DNA of 60,000 nucleotides from NCBI RefSeq assembly GCF_032854445.1, contig NC_088307.1, positions 24,317,953 through 24,377,952 on the forward strand, in the 5' to 3' direction. The position numbers were made by a program, and so were the translations under genes. Each line of letters begins with the position of its first letter. The stretch's first letter is position 1. Source of the DNA: Liolophura sinensis. Its lineage: Eukaryota > Mollusca > Polyplacophora > Chitonida > Chitonidae. The notes beneath the pieces are model-generated. The model did not search any database. It was not told where the DNA came from and was given only the letters and a program-made list of their open reading frames with translations. Below, piece after piece: positions 34,701 through 43,199 of this stretch.

Positions 34701-37700
34701 GTTACGTTCATGTCGTTCCTTTTCCTTCTAGCTCCTACATATTTATGTCTGAATGTAAGCAAGTCAGCGTAACATTTTATACCCAAGAATAAATTCACCC
34801 ATATCTTCGCCTTGTAAACAAAGTGGTAGGCGAATGTACTCAACCTAAACACAAGTAAACACAAGTACATTCATCCGCTACATGGAAGAAGCATGTGCCA
34901 AGGCATTAGACCTATACATACATGAAGTACATCTTCAGTATACAGAAATGATAACTACAATGTATGTAGCACAACGAACATGTGTACATACACAAAGACG
35001 CTCAGGCTATTAAATGTATTTACATTGTTTTAATGTGATTGTATTTTAAACGTGATGACAGCCCAGCATCTTGGGTAATTCTAGACCAGTGACGTCAAAT
35101 AAATTGCAATTAATATCACTACATTTTTTATTATCTAATTCTACTTATTTATTGATTTGATTTATTTATTTGATTGGTGTTTTACGCCGTACTCAAGAAT
35201 ATTTCACTTATACAACGGCGGCCAGCATTATGGTGGGTGGAAACGGGGCAGAGCCCGGGGGAAACCCACAACCATCCGCATGATGCTGACAGACCTACCC
35301 ACATACGGCCAGAGAAGAAGCCAGCATGAGCTGGACTCGAATTCAGAGCGACCGTATTTGTGAGAGGCTCCTGGGTCATTATGCTGAGCTAGCGCTAAGC
35401 AACTGGGCCACGGAGCCCCCCCCCCCCCCCCTAATTATACTTAAGCCGTGGAGCTGTGGGGGGAGGGGGCGTGTATTTAGTTATGCATTTACAGGAACAG
35501 TTAAAATAAAACCCTGACTGCGGTAAATTGTCAAGAGGCCTTACTTCACTGGTTACGTGTGACCCTTTGCCAGCTATTCCACTGTCGATGCTGCTCTGAT
35601 CTTACTGGATAAGCAGGACGTCTTTAATTATGATATAAATGTTTAGCTTGATTAACAGCTTGAAGTTTTCGACAATGGACTTTCAGCATGTACATCAAAC
35701 TTGAAGATTCCTCACTCTCATTGTCCGACGGACCTTGATGACCAAACATAATTAAGTACTGCTAGAGAAATGCTTTTCACAGTTTTGCATTCGACGTAGT
35801 CTTTCTGTCACACCTGGGTAAGTTTGTCGTCAGACTGAGGCGGACTGTATGGTTTATACCATATCACACGGCTTGCGATGGCACAATCCAGCCAGCCGAC
35901 CCTCTTTCTCTAACAGTGAGCAGTTCCCGTGTTCTCAGTGTTAGGGGATTTAACACTTGTTACGTTTTACCACAGAAAGGGGTTACAGCGAGTAAGTGCC
36001 TGGGGTTTAACGTCGTAGGCCTACTTTTTTTCAGTCATACAGCGACGAAAGAGTCCTAAGAGTGCATGTAATGTGCTTCCTTGTTGCAGGACGGATTTCC
36101 ATCGTTCTTTTGTATAGTGCTGCTGAGACGACATACCAAAGTGATGCGTGTCAACCAGAACTTTCACTTCTCCTTAATGATGAACGCGAAACGAGGAAAT
36201 CACAAACTCCTCCACCCAGGATTGACCCTGGATCTACCGCTCCAGAAGCGGATACTAACTGAGCCATCCAGGCCGGTGAAAATGGTTACATAAAAATAAG
36301 TTCTACATGCATGGCCTTGAATGTAAAGCCACTATATCATTTTGCGTTTTTCACTTGTCTTATGAATTTGTTCAAAGTTGTAAAAAACTATTTTTATCTT
36401 AAGCACATAAATTTTCCAATACTCGAATTTATAGCCTTTCCCCGACAGACGCTGTAACATTGTAGCTCTGCTTGAAGAGAGCATCGTATTTGTAACTGTG
36501 GATGTCTTTTAAAAAAAATGTTAAAATAATGTTCAAGCCTTAGACCTAGATCTACAGCTTTTCTACCTGAAATGACTGCAGGTAAAGCTATGATTGATGG
36601 CTAATTCAAATTAGGTCATGAGAGTTTTGACGGTGAGAGTTTTGACGGTCCAGAAACCTTCTGCCTCTGTTATTTTGATGAAAAGTCACACGACACAAAA
36701 CTGAATAATAATTGGCTACAACACTTTTCAGCTAAAGATTGTCAGAAAACTATGACCGAACTAGCGCCGGTTCCGATTAAGTCGCGTCTTTATTTCGCAT
36801 ACACGGACGCTTACGACCCAGTGCAACCGTCGAGTTGAGTCGAATTGGGCCCTAAGTTCCCGTGTATACCGAGCGTTACGGATGAGACGGTCCTCACTGG
36901 GTCAGGCCACTGGGGTCGGGGGTTCGAATCCAGCTGTCGCTGCTTTGGTTGCAGTTTTCGTGGTCGGAGGTACGTACATGGAGAAGGGACAGGAATCACT
37001 CTGGGCGGTCAGGTTTTATACACATAAACCAGGCCGCCCGTCGTTTGAGTGAAAAATGCTTCTCACCAAAGAAATAAACAAATAGATAAGAAATTAGAGA
37101 CCTTTAGTTAGAAGTTACAAGTTCAACCTGTAACTTGTAAATTCAAACTAAAATAGGTACACTAACTGTAGATTGACGTTACAAGTTAAAACTTGTAACT
37201 TTTAATTAAATGTCTCTACTAACGAAGTAATTCCTTACCAAAATAGTCATTGTATTCACAAGCGATGCCATCAGCACTGGGGAAAGATCCACGGAATTCC
37301 CTTTGTGGCTTTCAATCCATGCCGTCAGCTGTCCAAATTCTTGTTTAAGCAGGCTCTCAGATAGTTGAAGCCCGCCAGTGTATATGTTTAGTTTCTTGGT
37401 CAGCACCTGTCGTCTGCTCATCCATTTCTCCGATGGTTCCATATAAGGAGTTGTCCGACCCAGTAACGTAAACTTAGACAGGAAGTCACAGGGACTATGG
37501 GTAAAAAGTTTCTCCGTGATCTCCTTAGACGTTTTAACGTTCTGAATGACTCTCGCGTCGCTTATGACCACAAATCGTTTCCCGAAAAAATTCAGTGTAT
37601 ACAACCCTCGAAAGTCTTTAGCCAGTTGGGCGAAAACTCGGGCTTGAGAAGTGTTGACGGTGAAGGCGTGTCCAACGAAAGGCCAGCGCAGCGGCCCGGG

Positions 37701-37793
37701 AGGTTGCGAGTATTTGGCGCCGAAGGTGAGGAAGCGATAAACCACATAGAGCGTCAGTGTCAATAAGAATATCGCCCAGAACATGGTTAGCAT
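22523..37793 (-). CDS. Cytochrome P450, complete six-exon gene
   Basis: Coding exons on -: 37,793-37,239; 28,324-28,112; 26,600-26,462; 24,921-24,659; 24,075-23,948; 22,766-22,523. All introns are GT-AG, all junction phases agree (0, 0, 1, 0, 2), and the total is 1,542 bases, 513 residues plus stop, the normal microsomal P450 length. An N-terminal membrane anchor and PPGP hinge (31-34) suggest an ER enzyme of the CYP2-type clan. C-helix WMSRR (124-128), K-helix ExxR (359-362), PERF (413-416) and the haem loop FGIGKRSCIG with ligand Cys444 are intact. The I-helix reads TSVPKM (302-307) where most P450s have A/G-G-x-E/D-T-T. The oxygen-activating acid-alcohol pair is therefore missing, which raises the possibility of an isomerase-like or otherwise atypical reaction. 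Substrate unknown. I cannot assign a CYP family number. Confidence 0.9.
22868..23095 (-). mobile_element. SINE A in P450 intron 5
   Basis: TTTATTTGATTGGTGTTTTACACCG at the left, GCCACGGAGGCACC at the right, diverged in the middle. Inserted about 100 bp from the exon 6 acceptor. Confidence 0.85.
23215..23335 (-). repeat. Family X fragment, inverted
   Basis: GTAAATTGACAAGAG, ATTACGCGTGAC, CACACTGTTGTCGCTG and TTTACTCTCTATG match, in order, the inverted form of family X seen at 33.0-33.14 kb and 35.5 kb. Confidence 0.6.
23470..23833 (-). mobile_element. SINE B in P450 intron 5, with 13-bp TSD
   Basis: Full-length SINE B. The tRNA-like head is at the right (GATAGCACAGTTGGTAGAGCG on -), and the GAGTGAGTGAGTG end is at the left. 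CAACTGGATTCGA flanks it at 23,457-23,469 and 23,834-23,846, a perfect match that fixes both element ends and shows insertion by target-primed retrotransposition. Confidence 0.95.
23948..24075 (-). CDS. P450 exon 5: PERF region
   Basis: Acceptor ATACTTTTTCAG, then ILTDLSSVNHDANLWGNPDK and PERF (413-416), ending at AGAAAAAA before GTATGTC. The 128 bases enter in phase 0 and leave two bases. Too short for a normal ORF scan. Found by following the phase from exon 4 to the haem exon. Confidence 0.9.
24659..24921 (-). CDS. P450 exon 4: end of I-helix and K-helix
   Basis: Acceptor TTTGACTGGATAG, then VPKMHAALMSFIWMTLHKP, on through the K-helix E359-L-L-R362 and SRHLVIEDTKL to the donor GTAAGT. The first residues of this exon complete the atypical I-helix. 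The surrounding sequence is undamaged, so the substitution is not obvious decay. Confidence 0.9.
25735..26025 (+). repeat. Family X copy in P450 intron 3
   Basis: Starts at the GAGAGTAAAACAGAGCAGC block, followed by GTGATAGCTGGCAAATGGTC, TTTACCTCAGTCAGGGTTTT, CCCCCTAGCACCATGG and TAATTGCAATGTATTAGATG, and ends near TTGTCATCACAC. The same order is found in copies at 27.8, 28.85, 31.54 and 32.85 kb. Confidence 0.75.
26095..26185 (+). repeat. Short dispersed repeat (SINE B-related)
   Basis: TCACTGAGACACCATGCCAA, then GACACCAGACCTTGACGACC, CACCCAGTCACACTATACTG. Related pieces lie at 28,510-28,600, 29,225-29,300 and 43,610-43,680. The CACTGAGACG part is also found in SINE B bodies. Confidence 0.55.
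26462..26600 (-). CDS. P450 exon 3: start of I-helix
   Basis: Acceptor CCCGTCTGATACAG, then HDSKAGGTAGLMGLLMKTTE, an Asn/Ser-rich loop, and FSEDNVMEMVIEVLTT, ending ACAACAA before GTAAAT. The 139 bases give 46 codons plus one base. FSEDNVMEMV is the usual lead-in to the I-helix. Confidence 0.88.
27810..28075 (+). repeat. Diverged family X copy in P450 intron 2
   Basis: GCAACGACAGTGTTATAGCTGG, TTGTCGTCATATTTAACGTACC and intermediate blocks match family X, with an insertion of a second repeat segment (AATTGGCCTGTGATTATTGA) also found at 30.77 and 34.16 kb. Confidence 0.6.
28112..28324 (-). CDS. P450 exon 2
   Basis: Acceptor TTTTTTGTTTTCCAG, then LLGKRFPYEGPEIKAV, continuing to YYYEVPK before GTGTGT. 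213 bases, phase 0 at both ends. LLGKRFPYEGPE corresponds to the FGxRF(D/Y) segment that follows the D-helix in CYP2-type enzymes. Confidence 0.9.
28845..29085 (+). repeat. Family X copy in P450 intron 1
   Basis: GATGATAGTATGATTGTTGG, CAGTCAGGGTTTTATTCCGACTG, ATGTACTAGACGTGACTGG. Followed directly by an AATG simple run and a SINE B-related segment. Confidence 0.65.
29085..29340 (-). mobile_element. SINE B-related copy
   Basis: AATGAATGAATTGGGGTTCAACGTC and TCAGTCATATGATGGCG match the tail half of SINE B. The rest (CACTGAAGTATCATGACGAA, GACCAACCGGTACCG) is a variant form without a clean tRNA-like head. Confidence 0.65.
29425..29880 (+). pseudogene. Reverse-transcriptase fragment with YIDD
   Basis: In P450 intron 1 and antisense to it. 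+ frames read RYIDDLLAVDNPG, a stop, then HSPDGTSYLGLHSH, RLYDRRDTFNFDVVNYPYLD and GVDIS, then a frame shift into RSHVLRNVFIERHKLLLQKL. YIDDLL is an RT catalytic loop. The following RRDTFNF / NYPYLDSNIP / conserved Gly-Val pattern belongs to an RT type widespread in marine invertebrate genomes. I cannot settle whether it is Penelope-like or another class. Broken in at least two places. Confidence 0.6.
30670..30860 (+). repeat. Dispersed repeat Y
   Basis: TTCTTAGTTCTTTGGTGGTTTGTGTTAT, GGGAATTGGCC, GGCTGGTATACGAATGTCTG and TTCGACGCATAGATT recur at 34,130-34,255 and partly at 27,925-27,990. It is repeatedly found beside or inside family X. Confidence 0.7.
31049..31353 (+). mobile_element. SINE B, full length, with 15-bp TSD
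   Basis: The head GGCAGGATGGCACAGTTGG and GGTGGATCCAGGATTAATCC (boxes A and B) leads through the AAAAAAAAAGAGGAAGTTG region to GTTAAACCCCAAGCACTCA. CTTTCCTCAATGACT lies on both sides (31,034-31,048 and 31,354-31,368), a perfect match. Sits in P450 intron 1 in the antisense direction. Confidence 0.95.
31540..31825 (+). repeat. Family X copy in P450 intron 1
   Basis: GCTGACAAATTGTCACACG, CCAGTGAAATATGGCCTCTTG, GCCCTCTAACACCACGGCTT, TTTATTAGATGTCACTGG, CATTTAACGTACAAT. Good match to the 25.7-kb copy. Confidence 0.75.
31826..32844. other. P450 intron 1, no recognised feature
   Basis: AT-rich intronic sequence. The small frames (31,833-32,048; 32,170-32,358) have no motif. Confidence 0.45.
32845..33255 (+). 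repeat. Family X copy with inverted internal duplication
   Basis: The forward copy runs from 32,845 to about 32,944 and resumes at about 33,141 (TCTTGTCAATTTACCCCAGTC) to 33,255. Between them, 32,945-33,140 is an inverted partial copy of the same family, giving a snap-back structure around GAGAGTAAAACCAGAGCAGC and its complement GCTCTGGTTTTACTCTC. Confidence 0.75.
34020..34390 (+). repeat. Family X copy interrupted by repeat Y
   Basis: ACTACAGCACAGAGGGTAAAAC and GACAGTGGGGTG start the element. Repeat Y fills 34,130-34,255. TTCTTGTCAATTTACATCAG and CCCCTAGCACCATTGG then continue family X. Confidence 0.65.
35035..35630 (-). repeat. Family X, inverted, near-complete, split by a SINE
   Basis: AACGTGATGACAGCCCAGCATC to CTAATTCTACTTA, then SINE A (35,148-35,430), then CTTAAGCCGTGGAGCTG to ATGCTGCTCTGATCTTACTG. 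Together they define a family X unit of roughly 310 bp. Confidence 0.75.
35148..35430 (-). mobile_element. SINE A, full length, with 13-bp TSD
   Basis: CTAATTCTACTTA at 35,135-35,147 and CTAATTATACTTA at 35,431-35,443 (12 of 13) flank a full-length copy. The ATTTATTT tail is at the left and GGGCCACGGAGCC followed by a C run is at the right. Confidence 0.95.
35990..36275 (-). mobile_element. SINE B, truncated
   Basis: GCGAGTAAGTGCCTGGGGTTT at the left, GATCTACCGCTCCAGAAGCG and ATCCAGGCCGG at the right. Internal deletions compared with the 23.5-kb copy. Confidence 0.8.
36276..37238. other. P450 intron 1, proximal part
   Basis: No gene. GGTTCGAATCC near 36,930 looks like a tRNA T-loop, but no cloverleaf surrounds it. 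Next to the exon 1 donor (37,239) is a set of GTTACAAGTT / AACTTGTAAC inverted pairs, including a 22-bp near-contiguous palindrome at 37,178-37,199. Confidence 0.5.
37239..37793 (-). CDS. P450 exon 1: membrane anchor, PPGP hinge, C-helix
   Basis: The start is ATG at 37,793 (MLTMFWAIFLLTLTLYVVYR), chosen because it gives a standard P450 anchor of about 20 hydrophobic residues followed at 31-34 by PPGP. The frame stays open upstream to 37,895. A 3' splice site, TTATTCCCTCCCACAG, ends at 37,854, so the extra stretch is probably untranslated exon and intron. Trp124 and Arg128 of the C-helix contact the haem propionate in known P450s. Ends ATTTTG before GTAAGG. Confidence 0.92.
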
Positions 37794-37853
37794 TTTGTCA
37801 CGATATTTGCTAACTTGCAGGGCGACCACTTGCAAGAGCAGTTTGCTTGACAC

Positions 37854-39001
37854 CTGTGGGAGGGAATAAACAATGTTAAGTCTGGCTGCACGCACTTCCT
37901 CAGTAAGTTACAAGACACTGCTTGCCGTTTTATGCACGTAAATGCACCTCATTTGCACATCCCGTTTTCAGTGTAGCACACTAAGCTGGCGTTCTTCCGC
38001 AAACCTGCAAGAGGAAGTGTGCAGACCTTATGTACAGCTAAATCTCTTGCAGTACTACAGGTACACTCTTAAGGCGAATCCTTTGGGTCTTAGTGTCCTT
38101 GTCATAAGGTAGCTTAGTGCGTCTACAGGAGACTTTGCCGTCGCTCTCGGTCTTCTAAGTTAACACGGTTACCCGTGAACGCCCCACTCCTCCACGCCTT
38201 TGGATGTGCGTAATACCATAACAAGCATGTAGGAGCTAAAGGCGTGGAGGTGTTAGCCAGTCTGCCGTATATACGTACCGGTATATTATTAGAACAAACG
38301 TCTTTTTCTGTCGGTGGTAGATTTTCGCCCTGCAGTGTGCATATACATGTATGCGTGGGGGGTCACACAGCCTGTTGTTATGAAGATGTTCGCCCTAGAT
38401 AACACGCTTCAGCTGTATATATAGACGTACATGTACACGTATGACCCGCCGACTGCCGCACGTAACACGTGTCAAACAAACGGCCTGTTATTATATACAT
38501 GCCTACATAGTGTAAAATATACGTAGCATGCCGGAATGAGTATTGCACAGTGGAAGTTTTACACTTCATTCAAAGATGATGGGAGGTGGCCTTAAATAAA
38601 GTAAGAGGTTTACGACGCTCATGTGGCCCATTGGCATAGCCTAATGTTATCTTCTACCAATATATAGACCTAAATACATATGAATACCATTTCACAGCTT
38701 AGAAAACGTCGGCACGTATAGATTTCAGTAGCCCACATATCTCATGTCAGACACAAATTTGACAGCTATTCACCCGCCTGCTTGGAGTTTGTCGAGTTTT
38801 TCAGGTTATCGTCATCTGCATAGTTTAACAACCCTATATATATTGCCTACAGCCTTCATGTAGATTAATGTTGTACGGCTGTGTCAATATGATATAAGCA
38901 AAGTAGAATCCCGTAAAGCCTTCTTATACCAATACTTATATACAAACCTACATAGACTCAGTTCACACGTGGCACATATTTCCTATACTGAGTAGGCCCA
39001 C

Positions 39002-39005
<4 letters not shown>
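37854..39005. other. Upstream flank / 5' intron of the P450 gene
   Basis: No ORF of note. A perfect 13-bp inverted repeat, CCTCCACGCCTTT (38,189-38,201) and AAAGGCGTGGAGG (38,238-38,250), with a 36-base loop lies about 400 bp from exon 1. A candidate first, untranslated exon could lie anywhere here. Confidence 0.4.

Positions 39006-39007
<2 letters not shown>

Positions 39008-39054
<47 letters not shown>
39008..39054 (+). repeat. (TC)n microsatellite
   Basis: About 23 uninterrupted TC units, ending in TTTCACTG. Confidence 0.95.
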
Positions 39055-39056
<2 letters not shown>

Positions 39057-39149
39057 ACTGTATGTTGATGTATATGTATATGCGTGGTAGGTATCACCTG
39101 TATGTCGACATTCTCCTTGGGGCCCACTGTACTGCACTGTACGCAAACT

Positions 39150-39570
39150 ATAGTTATACTTATACTATAGCTATACTGTAGTTATACGCACATATAGTTA
39201 TACTATAGTTACACTATTGCCATGCCACTGTACACGCCATGCCATGCCAGTATACATTCCATCCATGCCACTGTACATGCCATGCCATGCCAGTATACAT
39301 TCCATCCATGCCACTGTACATGCCATGCCATGCCATCCCACTGTACGTCATGCCACTGTACATGTCATGCCATGACACTGTACATGCCATGCCACTATAC
39401 ATACCATGCTATGCCATTTTACATGCCATGCCGTGCATTGCACATGGCATGCCCCGCCATGCCAATACTAATACTATTGTTAAAATATACTACACTATAG
39501 TTATACTATACTGTACTATAATATACTATAGTTATAGCATACTATAACTTACTATACTATATTATGCTAT
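39150..39570 (+). repeat. CATGCC satellite between TATAGTTA-rich flanks
   Basis: The core 39,218-39,470 is built from CATGCCATGCCACTGTACAT-type units. One 46-bp block (CATGCCATGCCATGCCAG, then TATACATTCCATCC, then ATGCCACTGTA) is directly doubled at about 39,237-39,330. On both sides (39,150-39,215 and 39,480-39,560) simple CTATAGTTATACTA sequence is found. Confidence 0.85.
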
Positions 39571-40564
39571 ATTTGTAAAAGACTCATCTCCGACTTGACA
39601 CCTGTGTATTGTAAGAAATAATACTATGTGTAATAACAGTGCCATGTTTGTTTGTTTTTTTAGCTATCATGTGTAATTCATTTTGCAAATCTTAGAATGT
39701 ACTCGTTGTACCTGTACATTTCACGTGTGGGACTGTGACAAACTATTCAGCTTGTCTTTGTTTAATTTATTCCTCAGTGCATTGACGGACAATATTCTAA
39801 GGCTCCCCCAGAACTAAAGTGACATGTTACGTTTTCTATAGGACTGGACATCTTGTATACCCTGTGTAAAAGCGTAAAGTCTGTGTGGACTTCACTCTCT
39901 CCTTACCCGTGGCGGCCATTTTGTTTGTTTACAACGAGCGAGTGTATGTTAATATGCGGTTCTGCACACAGCTCATTTTACTAGGTTACAAGTTGTTTTA
40001 GCATGTTCCGAATCGTTGTAAGATGTTCCTGTTGAATTACTGAGTATAATTTTTCACTTTGTTAAAAGAGCAGTTTTTGATGTACGCAAGGAATGTTTGA
40101 GGGCTATTTCCCTACGCTCCCAGCGCAGTGCTTGGAGTCGGGAGTAGCGGGACATTCAACTGAGTTTATGTTTCTTTCCCATGGCAAATATGAGGTGTTT
40201 TTATGGAATTTTATTACCTTTGGGTATAATGCTCCTCAAAATATACTGTACACTAAATCGCTGTGGTCATGCTGATCGAAAGAATTCTTACTACGGTCTG
40301 CACTTGACACTGCGTAATGTGGAAGTGGGGATAGCCATACCCCAAACTGTTCGATCTCTTGCTGTATATAGTTCTATAGTTACAGTTTCCTGCATTTTTG
40401 TCTGGGAAATTAGTTCTCTAAATCTGGCCGATCGATAGAGCTATGTCATGATTGGTTCACTTAGGTCACGTGACCATTGGCCTTTGGAGTATAAAAAGAG
40501 GTGCCCTCCCAGTATTTGCAGATGACACCCGGCATCTCAAATATCTAAACACCTGGCCAAATGA
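39571..40564. other. No recognisable gene
   Basis: Short frames (40,093-40,275; 40,181-40,438) are hydrophobic but without start context or splice sites. AT-rich flank of the R1 copy. Confidence 0.4.
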
Positions 40565-41239
40565 TCAACAAGACAGACTGATCAAATCATACTTTTTGTG
40601 AAACCATGACATTGAACAATCCAACCAATGTAGTTTTGTCTCCAAAATCAAATTAAAAATATGCATAAATTGCACTGAAAGTCTTATATGCGAAAAGGCG
40701 GAGAAATTAGGGTATATGTCATTGGGAACACAAACTTGCCAAAAATCAATAGATTAGGCACTCTGGTTTCAAGTGAATAAATCTACCAAAACAAGGTTAA
40801 AAGCTATTTGAACAATGACATCACCGATTGGCTGTTGTGGAAGATAAACTAGATTTAATCAAGCATCGCCCAAGGCTGAAGGCTTTAACCCATGAAATCC
40901 TATCTCCATTAATCAGACAATCCACATCAATTCAACCATCCTTTAAACCATTAGTCAAAAGTATGTCTTGTTCTGAAGAAAAACAAAAACAGAACCTGGG
41001 CACTGATGAGTTAATATGAGAATTTGACTTGTGACGCTATGTTGTCATAGTGATGTCTCTCTGTGGCATGACATCGTTGCCTCACGCCATGGTGGGTCAT
41101 ATCACTTCATTTCAACACAGGATGGGTATAAACAGCCTTGAATACTATCCACTGAACAGGACTTTACTCTCCTAACTTACCTTGCAATCCCTCTTAATAA
41201 ATATTTCAGAAAATTAGGCACTGATTAAGAATAATATTA

Positions 41240-41245
<6 letters not shown>
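40565..41245 (-). repeat. Dispersed repeat R1, long inverted copy
   Basis: Reverse complement of 790-1,480 with very few differences, for example in the CATGACATCGTTGCCTCACG and AACCTGGGCACTGATGAG blocks. Its left (minus-sense 3') end joins unique DNA and its other end abuts the TA microsatellite. Confidence 0.75.

Positions 41246-41303
<58 letters not shown>
41246..41303 (+). repeat. (TA)n microsatellite
   Basis: About 29 TA units between R1 and the 31-bp array. Confidence 0.95.
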
Positions 41304-41305
<2 letters not shown>

Positions 41306-42200
41306 GGGAAAGTACAACCAAGATATACACGTATCTGAGAAAGTACAACCAAGATATACACCTATCTGAGAAAGTACAAGCAAGATACACAGGTATCTTG
41401 GATAGTACAAGCTAGATATGCAGGTATCTGGGAAAGTACAAGATAGATATACATGCATCTGGGAAAGTACAAGCAAGATATATAGGTATCTGGGAAAGTA
41501 CAAGCAAGATATACAGGTACCTACAAATACAAGCAAGATATACAGGTATATATACAGGTATCTGGGAAAGTACAAGCTAGGTATGCAGGTATCTGGGAAA
41601 TTACAGGTATACGGGAAAGTACAAGCAAGATATACAGGTATCTGGGAAAGTACAAGAAAGATATACAGGCTTCTGGGGAAAGTACAAGAAAGATATACAT
41701 GTATCTGGAAAAATACAAGCAAAATATACATGTATCTGGGAAAGTACAAGGAAGATACACAGGTATCTGGGAAAGTACAAGCTAGATATACATGTATCTG
41801 GGAAATAACAAGCAAGACATACAGGTATATGGAAAAGTACAAGCAAAATATACAGGTATCTGGGAAAGTACAAGCAAGACATACAGGTATTTGGGTTAGT
41901 ACAAGCAAGATATACACGTATCTTGGAAAGTGCAAGGAAGATATATAGGTATCTAACAAAATGCAAGCAAAATATACATGTATCTGGGAAAGTACAAGCA
42001 AGATATACATGTATCTTGGAAAGTACAAGCAAGATATACATGTAACTGGGAAAGTACAAGCAAGATATACATGTATCTTGAAAAGTACAAGCAAGATATG
42101 CATGTATCTGGGAAGGCACACGCAAGATACAATGTATAAATGTGCTTGCAAAAGTACACGCAAATCTGTGAAAGTACAAGCAAGATATACCTGGCAAAGC
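41304..42200 (+). repeat. 31-bp minisatellite, ~28 copies
   Basis: The unit is GTATCTGGGAAAGTACAAGC followed by AAGATATACAG. Copies start at 41,424, 41,455 and 41,486, so the period is 31, with some 29-33-bp variants. Because 31 is not a multiple of 3 and the unit has almost no stop codons, both strands stay open for hundreds of codons, including a 357-codon minus frame (42,310-41,237). Confidence 0.9.
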
Positions 42201-42288
42201 ACAAGTAAGACACCAGCAGAACAACAATATGCAATGCACTCAAAACTCCTTGGCATTTTACATGGGGTTATAACTAATAAATGCAGTT

Positions 42289-42435
42289 TTAATACAAGCA
42301 CAAGACACATGGAGATCGTGCCACAAAACCGTAAACATCAGAATAATTCAGATCAATCTTAAACCTCTTTGGAATGGGCAAGAAACCTATATTATGACGC
42401 ACGTCAAAAGGCAACGAGTTTTCGATTGACCTGAC
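42289..42435 (-). CDS. MOV10-like helicase, terminal exon (diverged)
   Basis: After the acceptor GTTTCTCTTGCAG, 48 residues run to TAA at 42,289. The order VRS, FDVRHNIGFLPIPKRF and SPCVL matches the C-terminal part of the second RecA domain in MOV10/UPF1-type SF1 RNA helicases (VRS, GFL-NPKRFNVA, TRA, GNP-L). The helicase motif VI segment, normally with a TR pair, reads DLNYSDVY, so the arginine that senses ATP is gone. Together with the exon at 45.7 kb this suggests a decaying or strongly diverged gene. Confidence 0.5.
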   Translation of the reverse strand, partial: VRSIENSLPFDVRHNIGFLPIPKRFKIDLNYSDVYGFVARSPCVLCLY

Positions 42436-43199
42436 CTGCAAGAGAAACAACAACATATTAAAACATGACGAGATTGGGTAATGCAAGAAGGACCAGAGTA
42501 AAATATCATGTTCTGTGGCAGCTTTCCTCCTTGAAGAGAGCAGCTTTCTTTATATTAAACGATATAGAAGCGAAATGCCAAATATTTTGCATTGTTTGGC
42601 ATGTTAGTTCTGTCATTCAGATTACCTCAATCTGTGCATTCATATGTAATATCATTTCATGTAAGTAAGAGTTACCTTTAATTTAGTTTTACCAGAAAAT
42701 TTAAGAGTTTCCAAAGTACTGACAGAACAATGACAAGATTTACTGGATTTTTATTTATCTGATTGGTGTTTTACGATGTACTCAAGAACATTTCATTTAT
42801 ATGACGGCGGATTCGGATGCCATTTCATTTAGTTTTATTTATTTATTATTTTTTTCCCAGCTAACTTTAAAGACTGGACGATGTTATAGCAGACACTGAT
42901 ACCTTATGACGTTGTAGACATGGCCCAACAATTCATGGCTTGCGGTCTTGCTTCACGTTAGTGGCACTTTATGGAATTACAAAGTAAAACATGACACAAA
43001 AATATATTTTCTGTCAATTCTCCCACCAAAAATTCCAAAATGAGATATATAACAACCACAGCATCAAGATGCACTTCACAGACCGTTAGTCAATGGAACC
43101 AGAGTTTGATATCTGTATTCCAGACTTGAGTTCACTTCTTTTGGATAACATTGACGTGTTCAAATCTCTTTGACCTGTGTGATTAACTGAGTCACTGCA
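42436..43199. other. Probable helicase intron with SINE A tail fragment
   Basis: At 42,752-42,815 a SINE A tail (TTATCTGATTGGTGTTTTACG to ATGACGGCGG) is present on -. No exon carrying the central helicase motifs was recognised. Confidence 0.45.

Noticed and set aside
36925-36945. tRNA T-loop at GGTTCGAATCC
   Set aside because: No matching D-arm, anticodon arm or acceptor stem around it.
37794-37895. Upstream start for the P450 (MRAARLN...)
   Set aside because: A strong 3' splice site ends at 37,854, and the downstream Met gives the normal distance from anchor to PPGP.
39214-39547. Met/His/Cys-rich ORFs on both strands
   Set aside because: Products of the CATGCC satellite.
41304-42200. CRISPR array
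   Set aside because: Units are head-to-tail with no unique spacers, there are no cas genes, and the genome is animal.
41237-42310. 357-codon minus-strand ORF as a membrane protein
   Set aside because: It is the translation of the 31-bp minisatellite. The other strand is also open, and the peptide is a pure super-repeat.
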